A DNA stretch of 64,000 nt from Calocera cornea HHB12733 (taxonomy: Eukaryota > Basidiomycota > Dacrymycetes > Dacrymycetales > Dacrymycetaceae): assembly GCA_001632435.1 (NCBI GenBank), contig KV423922.1:194983-258982 (forward strand). Direction: 5' to 3'. Every line of letters begins with the position of its first letter. The stretch's first letter is position 1. Below, piece after piece: positions 11,126 through 22,086 of this stretch. The notes under the pieces are model-generated. The model was given only the letters and a program-made list of their open reading frames with translations, was not told where the DNA came from and searched no databases. Position numbers and translations under genes: made by a program.

Positions 11126-13450
11126 TCATTTCTTGGGTTGTGCGGCCGACGCAGCCGCGCGGAGTTTTGGATGCAGGAGTTGCTCGTGCAGCGCCTTCCC
11201 GCCGGGTACCTATCAATAGCATTGGTCATAACGCCAACATGCGTTTCTAGCAATTGTAACTCACCATTGGGAAGACGTGTTCCTGGCTCTCAACGACACA
11301 CTCAAGCAGGACGGGCTTGTTGTTGTCGTACTCCATGAATTCCTTCATCTTTGCAGGTAAGTCATCCGCAGAAGTGCAGCGAATGGCATGTACACCCATT
11401 GCCTTTGCGAGCAGGACGAAGTCGGGATTATGCATCCGAGTATGAGAGTAACGAGCATCGTAGAAGAGGTCCTGCCATTGCAGCACCATGCCTTGGAACT
11501 CATTATTGAGCACCAGCACCTTCACGCCAATGCTGTATTGTGCGGCGGTGGCGAGCTCCATTGCCGTCATGCTGAATGAGGCATCACCGTCGATGTCGAC
11601 GACAATCTTCTCCGGTGCGGCGACCTTGCATCCAATGGCAGAGGGCAGGCCAAAGCCCATGGTCTGGAAAACACGGCACGGTCAGCCGGGGGGCCAGAAG
11701 AAGAACAGAACACTTACGCCAAGGCCCCCGGATGTGATCATAGTTCGCGGATGCCGCCAACGGAAGAACTGTGCAGCCCACATCTGGTGCTGACCGACGC
11801 CGGTGCTGATGATTACATCGCCTTTCTTGTCGGCACATTGTCTGTCGAGCTCCTCAATGACCTCCTGGGGCTTTATTGGCTCGCCCTTTGTAGGGTCGCT
11901 CTTCACGTATGTAAACGGATACTTCTCCTTCCAAGTCCGAATGTCGGCAAACCACGGCTCACGCGGTGAGGGTGACACGAGGGGTACAAGATGAGCCAGA
12001 TTTGCAGTGACATCCCCCAGGACGGCAATCGTGGACTGAACAACCTTGTTGACGTTTTTGGGCATGATCTCGAAATGAATCACGCCACCCCTGCCCTGTA
12101 AGGCCGCCGCTCGCGCAGCCGGTGCGAATGCTGACTGACAGTTAGCCATCCGCCTAGCTTTGAGACTAAGAGCACGCACTATCAACCGTGCCCGTCACAC
12201 GGTCATCAAAACGAGCTCCGAGAGCGATGATGACATCGGCCTCCTGCATTGCCAGGTTTGCATAGGCACTGCCGTGCATGCCCAGCATGTGCAGGCTGCG
12301 CTCTTCGAGCTCGTCGAAGGTGCCCAGACCCTGCAGGGTGGTTGTCACAGGTATGTTCCCATTCTTGGACAGTTTCGCAAGCAGCTCGGGGCCCTCCTTG
12401 GAACCAAGGAGACCATGTCCAGCGAAGATCAGGGGCCGCTTGGCCTGATTGATGAGTTCGGCAGCTTGCTCAATCAGAGCCAGATCTGCTGGCGGTGCGA
12501 AGGGGTTCTCAGGGAGGCCAAGGGAAAGGCCGGGGGTAGTTGCTTTGTAAGGGAGAGGGGTGCGCAGAATGCCAGCGGTGACGTCCTTGGGGAGGTCAAC
12601 CAGCACGGGCCCAGGGCGTCCCGACGTAGCGATCTTGAAGGCCTCGTTGATCCTCCGCGGAAGCTCGGCGATGTCCTTCACCATAACGTTCCACTTTGTG
12701 CAGGAGCGGGAGATGCCAACAATGTCCGCCTCCTGGAATGCGTCGCTGCCGATGGCAGATGTCGCCACCTGACCGCAAAAAACAATTAGCGGGACACCAT
12801 CAGATAACGCGTCCTGCATTGGTGTGACGACATTGGTTGCTCCAGGTCCACTCGTAACAAGGACGACGCCAGGCTTCCCGCTCACTCTCGCATAACCCTC
12901 CGCCATATGACCTGCGCCCTGCTCGTGCCTGGGAAGCACGAAGTGGAAATGGGGCGAATTGTAGATGGCATCGAACACAGGAAGGATAGCACCTCCTGGA
13001 TAGCCGAATACTTGCTTGACGCCATGACGGAGCATCATCTCATGGAAGATTTCCCCGCCCGAGAGACCGACAAACGACTCATCGAGGCCAGAGCGTTGAG
13101 CGGTGAGAAGTGGCTCAGGCATGTGGGATGAGTGTTGCTGTTGGAATGCTGGTGCAGGGTTGGGCCGCCTGTCATGAACATCTCAGATTACATCGCATGT
13201 ACTAGACAGTGACGGGCAGCACGTACGCATTGGGAGCGGCCTGTGCCCGGTCGGAGGCGCTGCGGCTGATGGAGCGAACATGTTCCCTCACCCTCAGCTT
13301 TGCGTCGATGGTGCATCCGTCTGAATAGGCGATTTGCGACGCGGTGGTGGACCTTTGGCGAGAGTGAATAAAGGCCAAGGTCGTGCGTGAAGTTTTTGCT
13401 GCGGCGCGCAGGGGGAGCACGGCAGGCTTGATCGCCTTGTTCAGAGGCAT
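11126..13450 (-). CDS. ILV2: Acetolactate synthase catalytic subunit, mitochondrial
   Basis: The first exon (13450 to about 13202) gives a basic, Ser/Thr/Ala-rich mitochondrial leader starting MPLNKAIKPAVLPLRAAAKT. The mature enzyme follows: SGGEIFHEMMLRHGVKQVFG, YPGGAILPVFDAI, the ThDP glutamate in PRHEQGAGHMAEGYAR, VTSGPGATNVVTPMQDA, FCGQVATSAIGSDAFQEAD, then LGARFDDRVTG of the FAD-binding domain. The C-terminal ThDP domain shows MWAAQFFRWRHPRTMITSGG, MGFGLPSAIGCKVA, and IDGDASFSMTAMEL followed by LVLNNEFQGMV (GDG-like and NN metal/ThDP motif). It ends LHEQLLHPKLRAAASAAQPKK with the stop at 11126-11128. It makes acetolactate and acetohydroxybutyrate, the first common step of valine, leucine and isoleucine synthesis. 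Introns lie near 11250, 11670, 12140 and 13150. Confidence 0.97.
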
Positions 13451-13651
13451 GGTTGATTGAAGTAAAGAAAGGTGAAGGGCGGCGTGCGATGAGATAGAAT
13501 GAACAAGATACAGTGCGGTCGGTTCCTATGAAGGAGGGAAGGAGCGAGGCGACGGCGATGGACGATGAGAGGAGGGGAGTGCGGGGATGGGGAGCACCCC
13601 TGTGAAAACCAAGAGGTCAGGGTTCTATACTGTGGCGCCGGCTAAACCGCC

Positions 13652-13658
13652 TGACTCA
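13652..13658. promoter_or_regulatory. Gcn4/CPC1-type site upstream of ILV2
   Basis: TGACTCA is an exact match to the palindromic Gcn4 consensus, 202 bp before the ILV2 start codon. A one-base variant TGACTCG lies at 13733-13739. Amino acid starvation control of ILV2 through Gcn4/Cpc1 is established in other fungi. Use of these sites here is inference. Confidence 0.6.
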
Positions 13659-13739
13659 CCCTTTCTGGCACCTGGCGCTTTTCGGCCGTGCGGATGACAC
13701 GTGTACAATTGCAATTGCCGTCTGATCCAGTTTGACTCG

Positions 13740-14120
13740 ACCGGTCACAGGTTGGCGACAACTCAATCCACAACGTCGGTGATGCACGCTTCAGGAACGG
13801 AGTAGACCGAGCAAGCAAATGTGATCCTATCTAGGTGCTGCCCTTTTATACGTCCCCTGTGGCTCACCTCCCACAGGCCGACCCGACCGTTCTTCGGTCC
13901 CGCAACCCAGGAACTCGTTTGTACACGCAATAACTACCTGAAGACAAACGAACCTCTTGCTCGAGAAGCGTTCTTATCCACGTTCACATCTTTTGCACCC
14001 TCCTTTTGGCCCTTGCGGGCCCGGTTGCCCAGGTTGGCAGCAGATTCAGTTCTCCTGTGCTTCTGATCAGGGTCGTTCGCAGATTTGGGCGAGAATGATG
14101 ATACCTTTCCCGGGCACTCT
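13740..14120. other. Intergenic, nothing recognised
   Basis: This is the distal part of the ILV2 upstream region before the second array. ORFs on both strands (for example 13821-14066 plus) have no known domain. Confidence 0.5.
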
Positions 14121-14124
14121 AGTA

Positions 14125-14600
14125 GATGCTTAACGGAAGCAAACATCGCACGGAAGCAACATTTGAACCGAAGCAGATATTTAAAGCGGAGGCAATCACT
14201 CAGCACGGAAGTAGATGTCTAAAGGGAGGCAACCACCTCAAGCGGAAGCAAATACTTAGACGGAAACAGATGCCAAAACGGGAGCAATCAACAAGCGGAA
14301 GCAAATGGAGGCATGCAGCGGGAGTAAACACCTAAAACTGATGGAGTTACTTAAGACTTAAGACGGAAACAAAAACTCACAGCGGAGGCAAATATTGGAA
14401 GAGGAAGGAAATACTTCCGCCAAGCACACACGTCCAGCGGATGCAAAAACGCTTAGAACGGAGATTTACCCGGCGCGGAAGTAAAGACGGAGGGGGAGTA
14501 AAGGGGAGGTGGAAGCAAATGGTGCACGGAAGTAAACCTTTTAAGCAGAAGCAACACGCCCTGCCTGGAGCGGAAGCAAAATATGCCGAAGAGGAGAAAG
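14125..14600 (+). repeat. GCGGAAGCAAA array 2
   Basis: About two dozen degenerate units point the same way, spaced about 17-20 bp. Clear examples are TTAACGGAAGCAAAC (about 14133), TCAAGCGGAAGCAAAT (about 14240), CAAGCGGAAGCAAAT (about 14292), ACAGCGGAGGCAAAT (about 14380) and GGAGCGGAAGCAAA (about 14567). The core is well kept while the 5-8 bp between cores is different in each unit. The array lies between the ILV2 promoter and the 3' end of VCX1. Frames across it are broken by stops. Confidence 0.85.
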
Positions 14601-14857
14601 GATCCAGAACGGGAGCGAAGTGGAACTTAGTGCTTTCGTTGTGCGTGTGTGGTTCGGAAGGGCCTGTTAAATTTCCCTGACGCGATGGTCACGAAACTCA
14701 CGAGTTGTGCAGAAGTCTGGGCGTGACGCGACGGTCTCATCGGAGGATGGGGCATGTGGTCAAATGACATTTCGGAACGACAGTTGCTAGGTAGCTACAT
14801 GGAGCCACAGCTTTCGATACCGCGAAGTCCCGTTCTCCTAAGGTGACAAAGTACCCT

Positions 14858-16937
14858 TCAAGGGTTTCCTTCGCTTTGGCGGCTCACGATACCCAAACTG
14901 ACAAGGAGAATGACCTGTAAGTGCACACGGACTGTTGCGGTCATATGATGGGCAACTCACAGGCAAGAGCGATAACGACATAAAGCACCATTAGCCTAGC
15001 CATTGGTTAGCACTCATATAGCCGCTGAGCTGACTAAGGACGCACATCAGTCCTTCCATGTAGTTGCTCTTGCCGTCTCTGCGATGCGTTGTTAGCAAAC
15101 GGTTCCAATTTTTGCAGCCAGCTGCTCACTGGATAAGCAGGTTCACGAGAAGAACGGAGACAAAGAGAATGATGGTCTCAAAATCAGCGAAGAACAGTGA
15201 CAACGGTTGGCCCACACTTTCACGTAGGCGGTCAGCACATTTTGAAGAACATAGCACATGCACTCACGCCCATCCTATGATCACAAGAAGCGGAATGACG
15301 AAAGTGGCAATTTGCTGCAACGCCGTCGCTGTCAGCTGATCCCAGAAGATTATGGCGTGTCACGTACAATCGAGCTACCGATACTGATCGCAATGACGAG
15401 TTCCATTTTATTCTGACAAAAATTGAGACAATGAACTTCATAAACGCTAATGGAAACCCAACCTTCATGGCCATCCAGACGCTAGTAACGTGTTCGGCAG
15501 CGTTGGATACTAAAGGAAGTAGCACAACACCGATAAAGGGTTTTGGTATGTGATACTTCTCTGCCGTCTCTTCAATGGAGGCGACCACTGGGATCCAATT
15601 AACGCGTTATCCGGGAGCATAAAGGAAGACTAACAGAAATCGGCACAGAAGGAGGTGATAATGGTCACTGCGATCAGGCTGGAGAACACGTCTCAGCTGG
15701 TCCTCCTTGTGAGTGAACTTTCGTAAGCGCACCATGTACCAGCGGAGACCATGCTCATCTTGGCGCGCTCCTCTTGCCCTTCCTGAGTCTTGACTTCTTC
15801 AAACAGCGTTTTGTGTGTGCGGAACTGAAACCAGAGATAGGCAAGGTATGTCAGCAGCAGCAGGATTGCTGTTCCCCTTGAGATGATGAGCAAGCCGTGG
15901 AGCGATCCGTCGTGGGGATCCGGAGCGTCAGGCTCCGCTTCCAGAAAACGGAGCCCGCTGGAAAACTTGGCCTCTCCGTTGTATTCCGCGGCATGGTAAG
16001 CAGCAGGGATGACAAGGGCTGTCGTAGACTCCTCAACACTGCGTGATTTCTCTTTCGAGAGGCTACGTACTGAGGCACGAAAGGGTCATCAACTGCACAA
16101 CAGTATGAGCATGTTCCTCCTGTGGGAAGTGCAGATACCCACAGAAGTGGAACTGAATTCGATCATGTTAGTGTAGTCAGCGTAGAGTAGATACGAACAC
16201 CAACGTTTGCGCAGCCGTCGCCCCAAAGGTACCTTCGAGCTTCCCAGAGAATTGGTCTGCAAGAGGCAGTTCAAATGCAAAGTCTCCGAGTTTGATCCAC
16301 ACCTACGAGCAAAGAAGGACATGCCAAGGACAAGCAAAAGGTTGGACAAGATCGATCCAAGAAGCTAGGAGTGCGCGGTTATCTCCAGAGGCAGACGGTT
16401 TGGTGGTTGGAGTACACATACCGAAGTTTGGACGATCCTCAGTTGTCCTTGAGTGAAACGTCAATAAACGTCGTTGCGCATGCGGCAGACGAACCTTGCA
16501 TCAACGCATCAACCGCGACTATAATCTCCACCGCATTTCCGAAAGAGGCATTCAAAAGACCTCCGAGTGTTTGACCAAGTTGGATGGAGAGCTGATCGGT
16601 TGCTTCGCCAAGAAGCTACGAACCAACTTCAGCGGGCCCTTCCTTTCTATGCGCATTTCTCACCGACCTTGGCTAGTGGCACGATAGCAATGAAACTGAG
16701 AGCAAAGCGGATGCCGGCATCCCACTGAGCGAAATGGGCCGCCGCGCTCAGAGGAACGAAGATCAAGAGAACGTTAACCCAAGAGCTCAGTAGATAGAAT
16801 CTCAAGGAGGACGACCATGTGGGTTCACCGCGGCCTTTCAAAACATCGGTGAACGTGCGATGAGCTGATGCTGGCACCGTCCCTGAGCCGTTTGGAAGGA
16901 GTGGTGCGCTCTCGTCCGTATCGACTGAGGGAAACAT
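14858..16937 (-). CDS. VCX1: Vacuolar Ca2+/H+ exchanger (CAX family)
   Basis: The start at 16937 gives a short polar N terminus (MFPSVDTDESAPLLPNGSGT) with a di-leucine-like APLLP sorting motif, then membrane segments. CAX landmarks appear in order: FIAIVPLAKVGE, LLGEATDQLSIQLGQTLGGLLNASFGNAVEIIV (first alpha repeat with GNAxE), SMLGSILSNLLLVLGMSFFA, LVIPAAYHA-like, SRGTAILLLLTYLAYLWFQF, then KPFIGVVLLPLVSNAAEHVTSVWMAMK (second alpha repeat with NAAEH) and IAISIGSSIQIATFVIPLL. It moves Ca2+ into the vacuole in exchange for protons. The C terminus was traced across a last intron to a stop near 14858, and that final splice is the weakest part of the model. Confidence 0.9.
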
Positions 16938-17359
16938 TGCCAGAAAGGGAAGAGTGAGTGAGTTTTAGGACCTGTTAATTGGTCTTACCAGGAGAGGTCA
17001 TTTTGAGACAGAAGGAACGGTATTGGTTAGGAAGGCTGGCAGAAGGCGCCGATGCTCCGGCGTCCGGGAGTGGTAAAGGAAGGACAGGATGGCTTGAGCT
17101 GCACTGATGGTGGTGGGCTGGTAGCTCGATTCTGAGAGTGCTCCGGGGCCGCCGCGCGCCGCCGCGCTTCCTTTGAGGGCGGTCCCTGATGTCATGTGGG
17201 CCTCGCATCGCGCCCTATGTATGCGCTTGGCTGGGGGAGGCTGGTCGACACCGACTTCTGTCTTTGATTGTCTAACCTCAATACTATGATGTATGCGGGG
17301 ATCTGTGGCTTGCCGCCCGGTATCTCCGCCATCATCCTCTGTCATCATCGAGTTTCAGG
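16938..17359. other. VCX1 upstream region
   Basis: This is leader and promoter DNA of VCX1. Minus-strand ORFs here (for example 16998-17348) look like chance frames. A short ATG frame MTSPG at about 17002 is followed by a GTAAGA donor, so an upstream noncoding or short coding exon is possible. Confidence 0.4.
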
Positions 17360-17494
17360 ATGGTCGAGATCCAAATTGGGCGACGGTCCGTCTTCCACCG
17401 TGCATTTGCACAGGCTGGGTTGAACCAAGCCACCTCTCCTGACTCAAAGAAGTACGCATCTGTGATACAGAAGACCAAGAGGCTGTTCAGATAG
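17360..17494 (+). CDS. Small ORF, 44 residues, unassigned
   Basis: An intron-free ATG frame encodes a basic peptide starting MVEIQIGRRSVFHRAFAQAG and ending KKYASVIQKTKRLFR. Composition is protein-like (balanced, no low complexity), which is unusual for a chance frame, but no family is recognised. It lies alone in the 1.1 kb between VCX1 and the secreted peptide precursor gene. It may be a real small protein, or a terminal exon of an unrecognised gene. Confidence 0.25.
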   Translation: MVEIQIGRRSVFHRAFAQAGLNQATSPDSKKYASVIQKTKRLFR

Positions 17495-18022
17495 CCAAAG
17501 ATAGGTGGGATCGCGGGTTAAGGAACTGATCTAGATCACTCCCGCCTGTTCCGAGTATTCAGCAGCTTGCACGTAATCCAAGTCAAGCAGAAGCAAGGCC
17601 CGCCCTCCCTGACCTTGCGAACACAGGACATGGAGTATTCGCGTACCTGATCGTGATAAGGGACGCCAACACTCATGAGCTACCAGGAACGGCAAGGACA
17701 CCACGAACAACCGCTTTGGAACAGAGCCAGCAGGTCATTCGCTTTATCTTGAGCACGCAATATATCGAGAAACAGTGTGAATTGTAGCGTAAACACAGGG
17801 CATCAGAATGACACAAGCAGTAAAGGACAGTGAGCGTAAGCAACAATCAAGAGGAGGCACAGGAACGACAAGAGCAAGAGAACGGATGTCAGTGGGATAC
17901 GAAGGAATTAACAAGGAGGAGGGAGCCGAATCAACAAGACGAAGCGAAGCACATTCCTATAATAATATCTCCATGATCCCTCCGGTCCTGTTCGGTGCCC
18001 TCACCGCTTTTCCGATAGGCAC
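17495..18022. other. Intergenic, nothing recognised
   Basis: Purine-rich DNA between the small ORF and the 3' end of the peptide precursor gene. A 72-codon frame at 17808-18026 overlaps the end of that gene and is not supported. Confidence 0.5.
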
Positions 18023-18460
18023 TTAAGCCTTTCCACCTCCGTACCAGCAGGGGCCGAAGAAACCCTGACGGAGATGTCAGCATCCCGTGTGTAGCAGGTC
18101 TGTGTGAGAGGGACTTACGCAGTCAGGCTTGGGAGGGGCAGCCTCCGGCTCGGCAACCGGTACAGGTTCGGGGGCGGCGACGGGCTCCGGGGCAGCCTCG
18201 CGCTTCCCACCGCCGTACCAACAAGGGCCGAAGAAGCCGCAGTCGGGCTTGGGAGGTGCACGTTCGGCGAGGTCGCGCTTTCCACTGCCGCCCCACGAGG
18301 AACCGAAGAAGCCGTCGGATGTGGGAGGGCCACGCTTGCCGCCGCCGCCCCAGGAAGGGCCGAAGAAGCCGTCGGAGGAAGGAGGTGCGGCGATGGGTGC
18401 AGCGAAGGAGGCGAGGGCGAAGGAAAGGACAGCGACGGTGGAGATGATGGAGAACTTCAT
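18023..18460 (-). CDS. Secreted Kex2-type repeat peptide precursor
   Basis: Two exons, 18460-18119 and 18064-18023, encode 127 residues. Residues 1-20 (MKFSIISTVAVLSFALASFA) form a clear signal peptide. Four repeats follow: GFFGPSWGGGGKR (31-43), GFFGSSWGGSGKR (50-62), GFFGPCWYGGGKR (75-87) and, in the second exon, GFFGPCWYGGGKA (115-127). Each of the first three ends in Lys-Arg, the cleavage site of the Golgi protease Kex2. Residues 88-108 are an EA/EP/AP-rich spacer such as Ste13-type dipeptidases trim in alpha-factor. Repeats 3 and 4 are preceded by PPKPDC, giving a Cys-x5-Cys pair that repeats 1 and 2 lack. The design is that of Kex2-processed fungal peptides (pheromone-like, quorum-type, or ribosomal cyclic peptides). 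No UstYa-like oxidase is visible in the window. Function is unknown. Confidence 0.85.
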
Positions 18461-18715
18461 GACTGGTAGTTTAGGTCGGTGGTCGGTGGTGTTGAAGGGC
18501 GCGTGTTCCGGTGGAGATATGGGAAACGCGAGGGTGACTGGGGGAGAGGGAGAGTGGTTTGGATGGAGGATTGGTCTTTGGGGGTCGACGAATGTGATGG
18601 AGGGAGGAGGGAAAGAGCAAACGGACGGGATGGGTTTGTCCAAGGGGGTTGGGGGATGAGACGCGACGGGAGGACGAATGGCGGGGGGAAAAGGAAGGGG
18701 GGAACGAACGGGTGT

Positions 18716-18725
18716 GATATATAAG
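18716..18725 (-). promoter_or_regulatory. TATA-like element of the peptide precursor gene
   Basis: The minus strand reads CTTATATATCA about 256 bp before the start codon. It would imply a long leader of over 200 nt, or another start site. Upstream DNA is C/T-rich on the minus strand. Confidence 0.4.
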
Positions 18726-20690
18726 GTGTTGCTCATCTCGGAGCTGGAAAGGTGCCGGCGCGGCCGGCTTGGGGGGCGCGGGGGAATGGTGGCTAAGCAG
18801 CCCCAGGGGGGCCAGTGGGCACGGAAGGCGCCGAGTTGTGGCTCCACAGGCACGGCCTGGGAACTCCAATTGATTTTTGCTTCCCGCCAACCAGGACGGG
18901 AAGCACGCATATGAACCAATGAACCCGTGGCACGGCGCATGTAATCGGATCCGATCCCTTTCCTTCACGTAATCCTCCCCTTTGCGTGCCCACCTTTATG
19001 CCTCCGCCTCTCCTCGCGCCGTTGTCCTCTTCGGTGTGGCCGTCGTCAGCCAACCGGATCCTCCCCTTCGACTGCGCCACACCGCCCAACCCGTCCCTGC
19101 CCTTGGCCCCGCCTTCGGCCGGCGTCTTTCCTTGCCCGCCTTCCTCGTGGCCTATTGTCCGCTTCTTTACGACGCTCATAATTGCAGCCCCTCCACGCCA
19201 CCCTCTGCCTATTTGTGGTCGTCTAATTCATTTCGGTGACGCACTGCTTTCCCCTCCCCCTCTCCCCCCCTTATGGCACCTCTTCCACGCCCCGCCTTTC
19301 TTCGCTTCGCCTCGTTCATCGTCCATCAAAACCATGGGACGCTCCATCCAAATGCGTGTCATCCTCCTCCATAATTGACCAATCATGCCCGTATGCCCCC
19401 TCCCCCTCCCTCGGCATCTCTTACGCATCGGGGCTTTGCCTCTTGATCGACCCCGTCATCTGATGGTGTGTGCCTGCCATCAAGGTTCAATGCAGCCATC
19501 GAGATGGGCAGCACGTGTGTATCGCTTCCGGATTGGCATAACATGCCTCCGTCACCTGCCGAGCCGGCATCGGCGCTTGCCAAGTTCAGTGGCTCGGGCG
19601 TCAACTTTCCCCCCGTCCCCAAGCGCGTCGGGCGATGCAGTTTTTGATTCGTGCCTGGCCTGGACGGTCCTGGAATTCCCGAGAAAAACAGACCATAATC
19701 CCATTGTGCCTGGTACCCCCGGTCCAAACTCTCGCTCCGAACGCTCTGGGCGCGGTCTTTCCCCGGCACACACTGGAACGTGTGCCTACAATATCGAATC
19801 TTGCTCGAGCTACTTGTCATATCAGGTCTCCTCCACCTGGTACGACCAAGTAAGTCGTTGGTGCCCAGGTCCCTCTCATTGACGTGGGTGTCGCCGCCAC
19901 ACCATCCGCCTCCGATAGCAGCATGATGATCTACTGTAGTCCGGTTAATACAACTCCGATCGAGGACGGCATCAGATGACCCTGCCGTTCACAAGACGAC
20001 CGGGCGCCTCACCAGATGCGTCTCGGTGTCTGTGGGACAAAGGGGACGATCCCAACGCGCTCCTGTCTCAGGTGCAGTGCGGAGAACCCACCGCCGGTTA
20101 TGGCGGAGCGCGCACCAGTGGACAGCGCCCGAAGAGCGATTCTTCTCTATTCAGTTATAAGTCGCTCTGCCAGAACCGGGAACTGCCCACCGGGAACTGG
20201 CTCCTTGTGCCTCGGCTTTCGACAGTGCGCCCTGCCAAATCAGTTTAGCTCGGACACGCAGCTGAGCACCGTCCGCGCTCCGACATTGACCGCTCCTGCC
20301 GTCTCTGGCGGTCCTTCAGGCTGCACGACACCGCTTAGGGAAATGGATTGCGGGAGACCAGGCTCGCCGCCGCACGGCACGAAGCGGTGTCAGCGAGAGG
20401 GCTGACAGGCACAATTATCGGGTCATACAGGAGCAAAACATATAAGCACGCAGCGTGACGGCCTAACGTGTGGAGCAAGCTTTCAAGTCCTTGGACTGGC
20501 CTTCTATTCGGTTCCTGCGCTAGGAGCACGGCACCGGGGCCCGCAGTCGCAAAGAGGTCAACTGCTCCGACTAGCAGCGACGGTTTGTCACAAGCTCGAC
20601 ATGCTCGGCACGTTGGATTACGGTATGGTGATCGTACTGAAAAGGGTATGTCTATGCATAGGGTATCCGGAGTGGGCGTGTAGAATCGGA
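18726..20690. other. Long intergenic region, nothing recognised
   Basis: About 2 kb between the peptide precursor gene and the 3' end of GTR1. Overlapping ORFs of 85-165 codons exist on both strands (for example 19385-19882 plus), but none has a known domain, conserved motif or convincing splice pattern. The first 500 bp are probably the upstream control region of the precursor gene. Confidence 0.5.
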
Positions 20691-22086
20691 TCAGCGACTC
20701 CTCCCTGCCTGCAGCGCAATGAAACGTTCCTTCGCCATTTCGATATTCAGTCTCAATGCTCCAGGTACTGTTGCTTGTACGTGAGAACATATAGGCAAGC
20801 GGAATACACAGACACTCACATATGTCGGGGTCAGTAGAGATGACGAGGATGTACGTGTTCGGGGTGAGACTCTCCAAAACGGCGGTAAAGTTGCTCCACT
20901 CTTGTACCCAGTTCTGGAAAGAGAAGTTCATCTTGCTGTTTCTACATCATACATGTGATGTCAGCATTTTCCCCACCACAACAACGCTTTGCGGACTCAC
21001 GCGAGGGTGTACTTCCATCGCTTTATGATCTCGCTGATCTTCTCAAAACGATCTGGAGGTAGAACGGGCTGCACATTGGAGTGCGGTTCTTCGTCATCAT
21101 CGACATCATCGTGTTGGTTCTGAACAAGCCCCGCGTCTGGATACCCCGCTTCACCGTCTTCCTCGTCATCAAGATCATCTTTTGAGAAGTCGCCCGCTTG
21201 ACTGCTCCAAGCGATGAGCAGCATGGTTGTCTTCTCGAAAATCACAGCCTCTACTGCAGAACAGGATTCGACAAATTCGTCGAGGTGATTTGTCAGATCT
21301 TGTGCATTCGGAACGAGGGTGTGGACGATCCGCGACCATGCCTATATCACGGGCAGAGTTAGCCGCTAGCCGCACAACTTGGAAGGATATATGCGCACTC
21401 GGTAGAGGCTCTCATTCCAGATGGATGTCCCGAATACGCGGATGGGTACGTCCTCGCTATGATCAAGTAGCTCTTGTTTCTTCCGCAAAAACACCTCTTT
21501 TCGTTTGTCAGACCCAACCAGGTCCATCTTGTGAATCAGGACGAAGATAGCGGCATCAGGACTGTATTCTTTGATGGCATTGAGGCAATCGGTGTAATAT
21601 GCGAAATCCTTTTCCTTGTCGTATTCCTTGGAAGATATATCGAAGACGTAGATGAGAAGCTGCACATTGGCGAAGATTTGGTTCTGGTCGTGTCGTAGAT
21701 AGTTCTCCATGAAAGCTTCTTGTCCACCACAGTCCCATAAGTTCAGCATCAAATCGCTAAGGAATCTGTGCTGTGATTGTTCGACTTCAATGGTAGCTCC
21801 CAGTTTCTTGGTGGTCTCGGCCAGGTGGTTCGAGCTGCAATAGGGTAGGGTGTCAGAACGGATCATGCTCGCCAGTTATGAAGGGGAGCGCACAATATTA
21901 CTGAGCGCATTGACGTCTTTCCACTGCCTACACCATCTCTCAGAGAAACGCGCATTTGCGGTGAACTTGTCCATACCCGATTTGCCCATCAAAAGCACCT
22001 ATACATCGTGTCAGCATATCTGTTCATATCGGTGCCTGCTGGACGAAACATGCCTTCTTCTTGGCCCTTCCGCCGCGACTATCCAT
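20691..22086 (-). CDS. GTR1: Rag-type GTPase Gtr1 (TORC1 activator)
   Basis: The start at 22086 gives MDSRGGRAKKK, then an intron 22053-21999 with a GC (not GT) donor, then a 22-nt exon (21998-21977) encoding VLLMGKSG. The next exon completes the P-loop GKSGSGKTSMRSVIF. The large exon continues KKLGATIEVEQSQHRF, NLWDCGGQEAFMENY (switch II, DxxGQ) and FVLIHKMDLV (HKMD guanine specificity motif), then FGTSIWNESLYR. The C-terminal roadblock part is traced as AWSRIVHTLVPNAQDL, EAVIFEKTTMLLIAWS, a negatively charged insertion DDLDDEEDGEAGYPD, RFEKISEIIKRWKYTLA and FQNWVQEWSNFTAVLESL. It pairs with Gtr2 to signal amino acid supply to TORC1 on the vacuole. The stop is at 20691-20693. Confidence 0.94.

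Noticed and set aside
12160..12789. 209-codon ORF opposite ILV2
   Set aside because: It is antisense to conserved acetolactate synthase blocks, without a domain of its own.
14125..14600. CRISPR-like array (repeat and spacer pattern)
   Set aside because: Cores are only about 12 bp and degenerate, linkers are 5-8 bp, and the genome is eukaryotic. Only the superficial pattern is similar.
18471..18968. 165-codon and other ORFs upstream of the peptide precursor
   Set aside because: They are Pro/Ser/His-rich frames in promoter DNA. The signal peptide with its own ATG at 18460 is the natural start.
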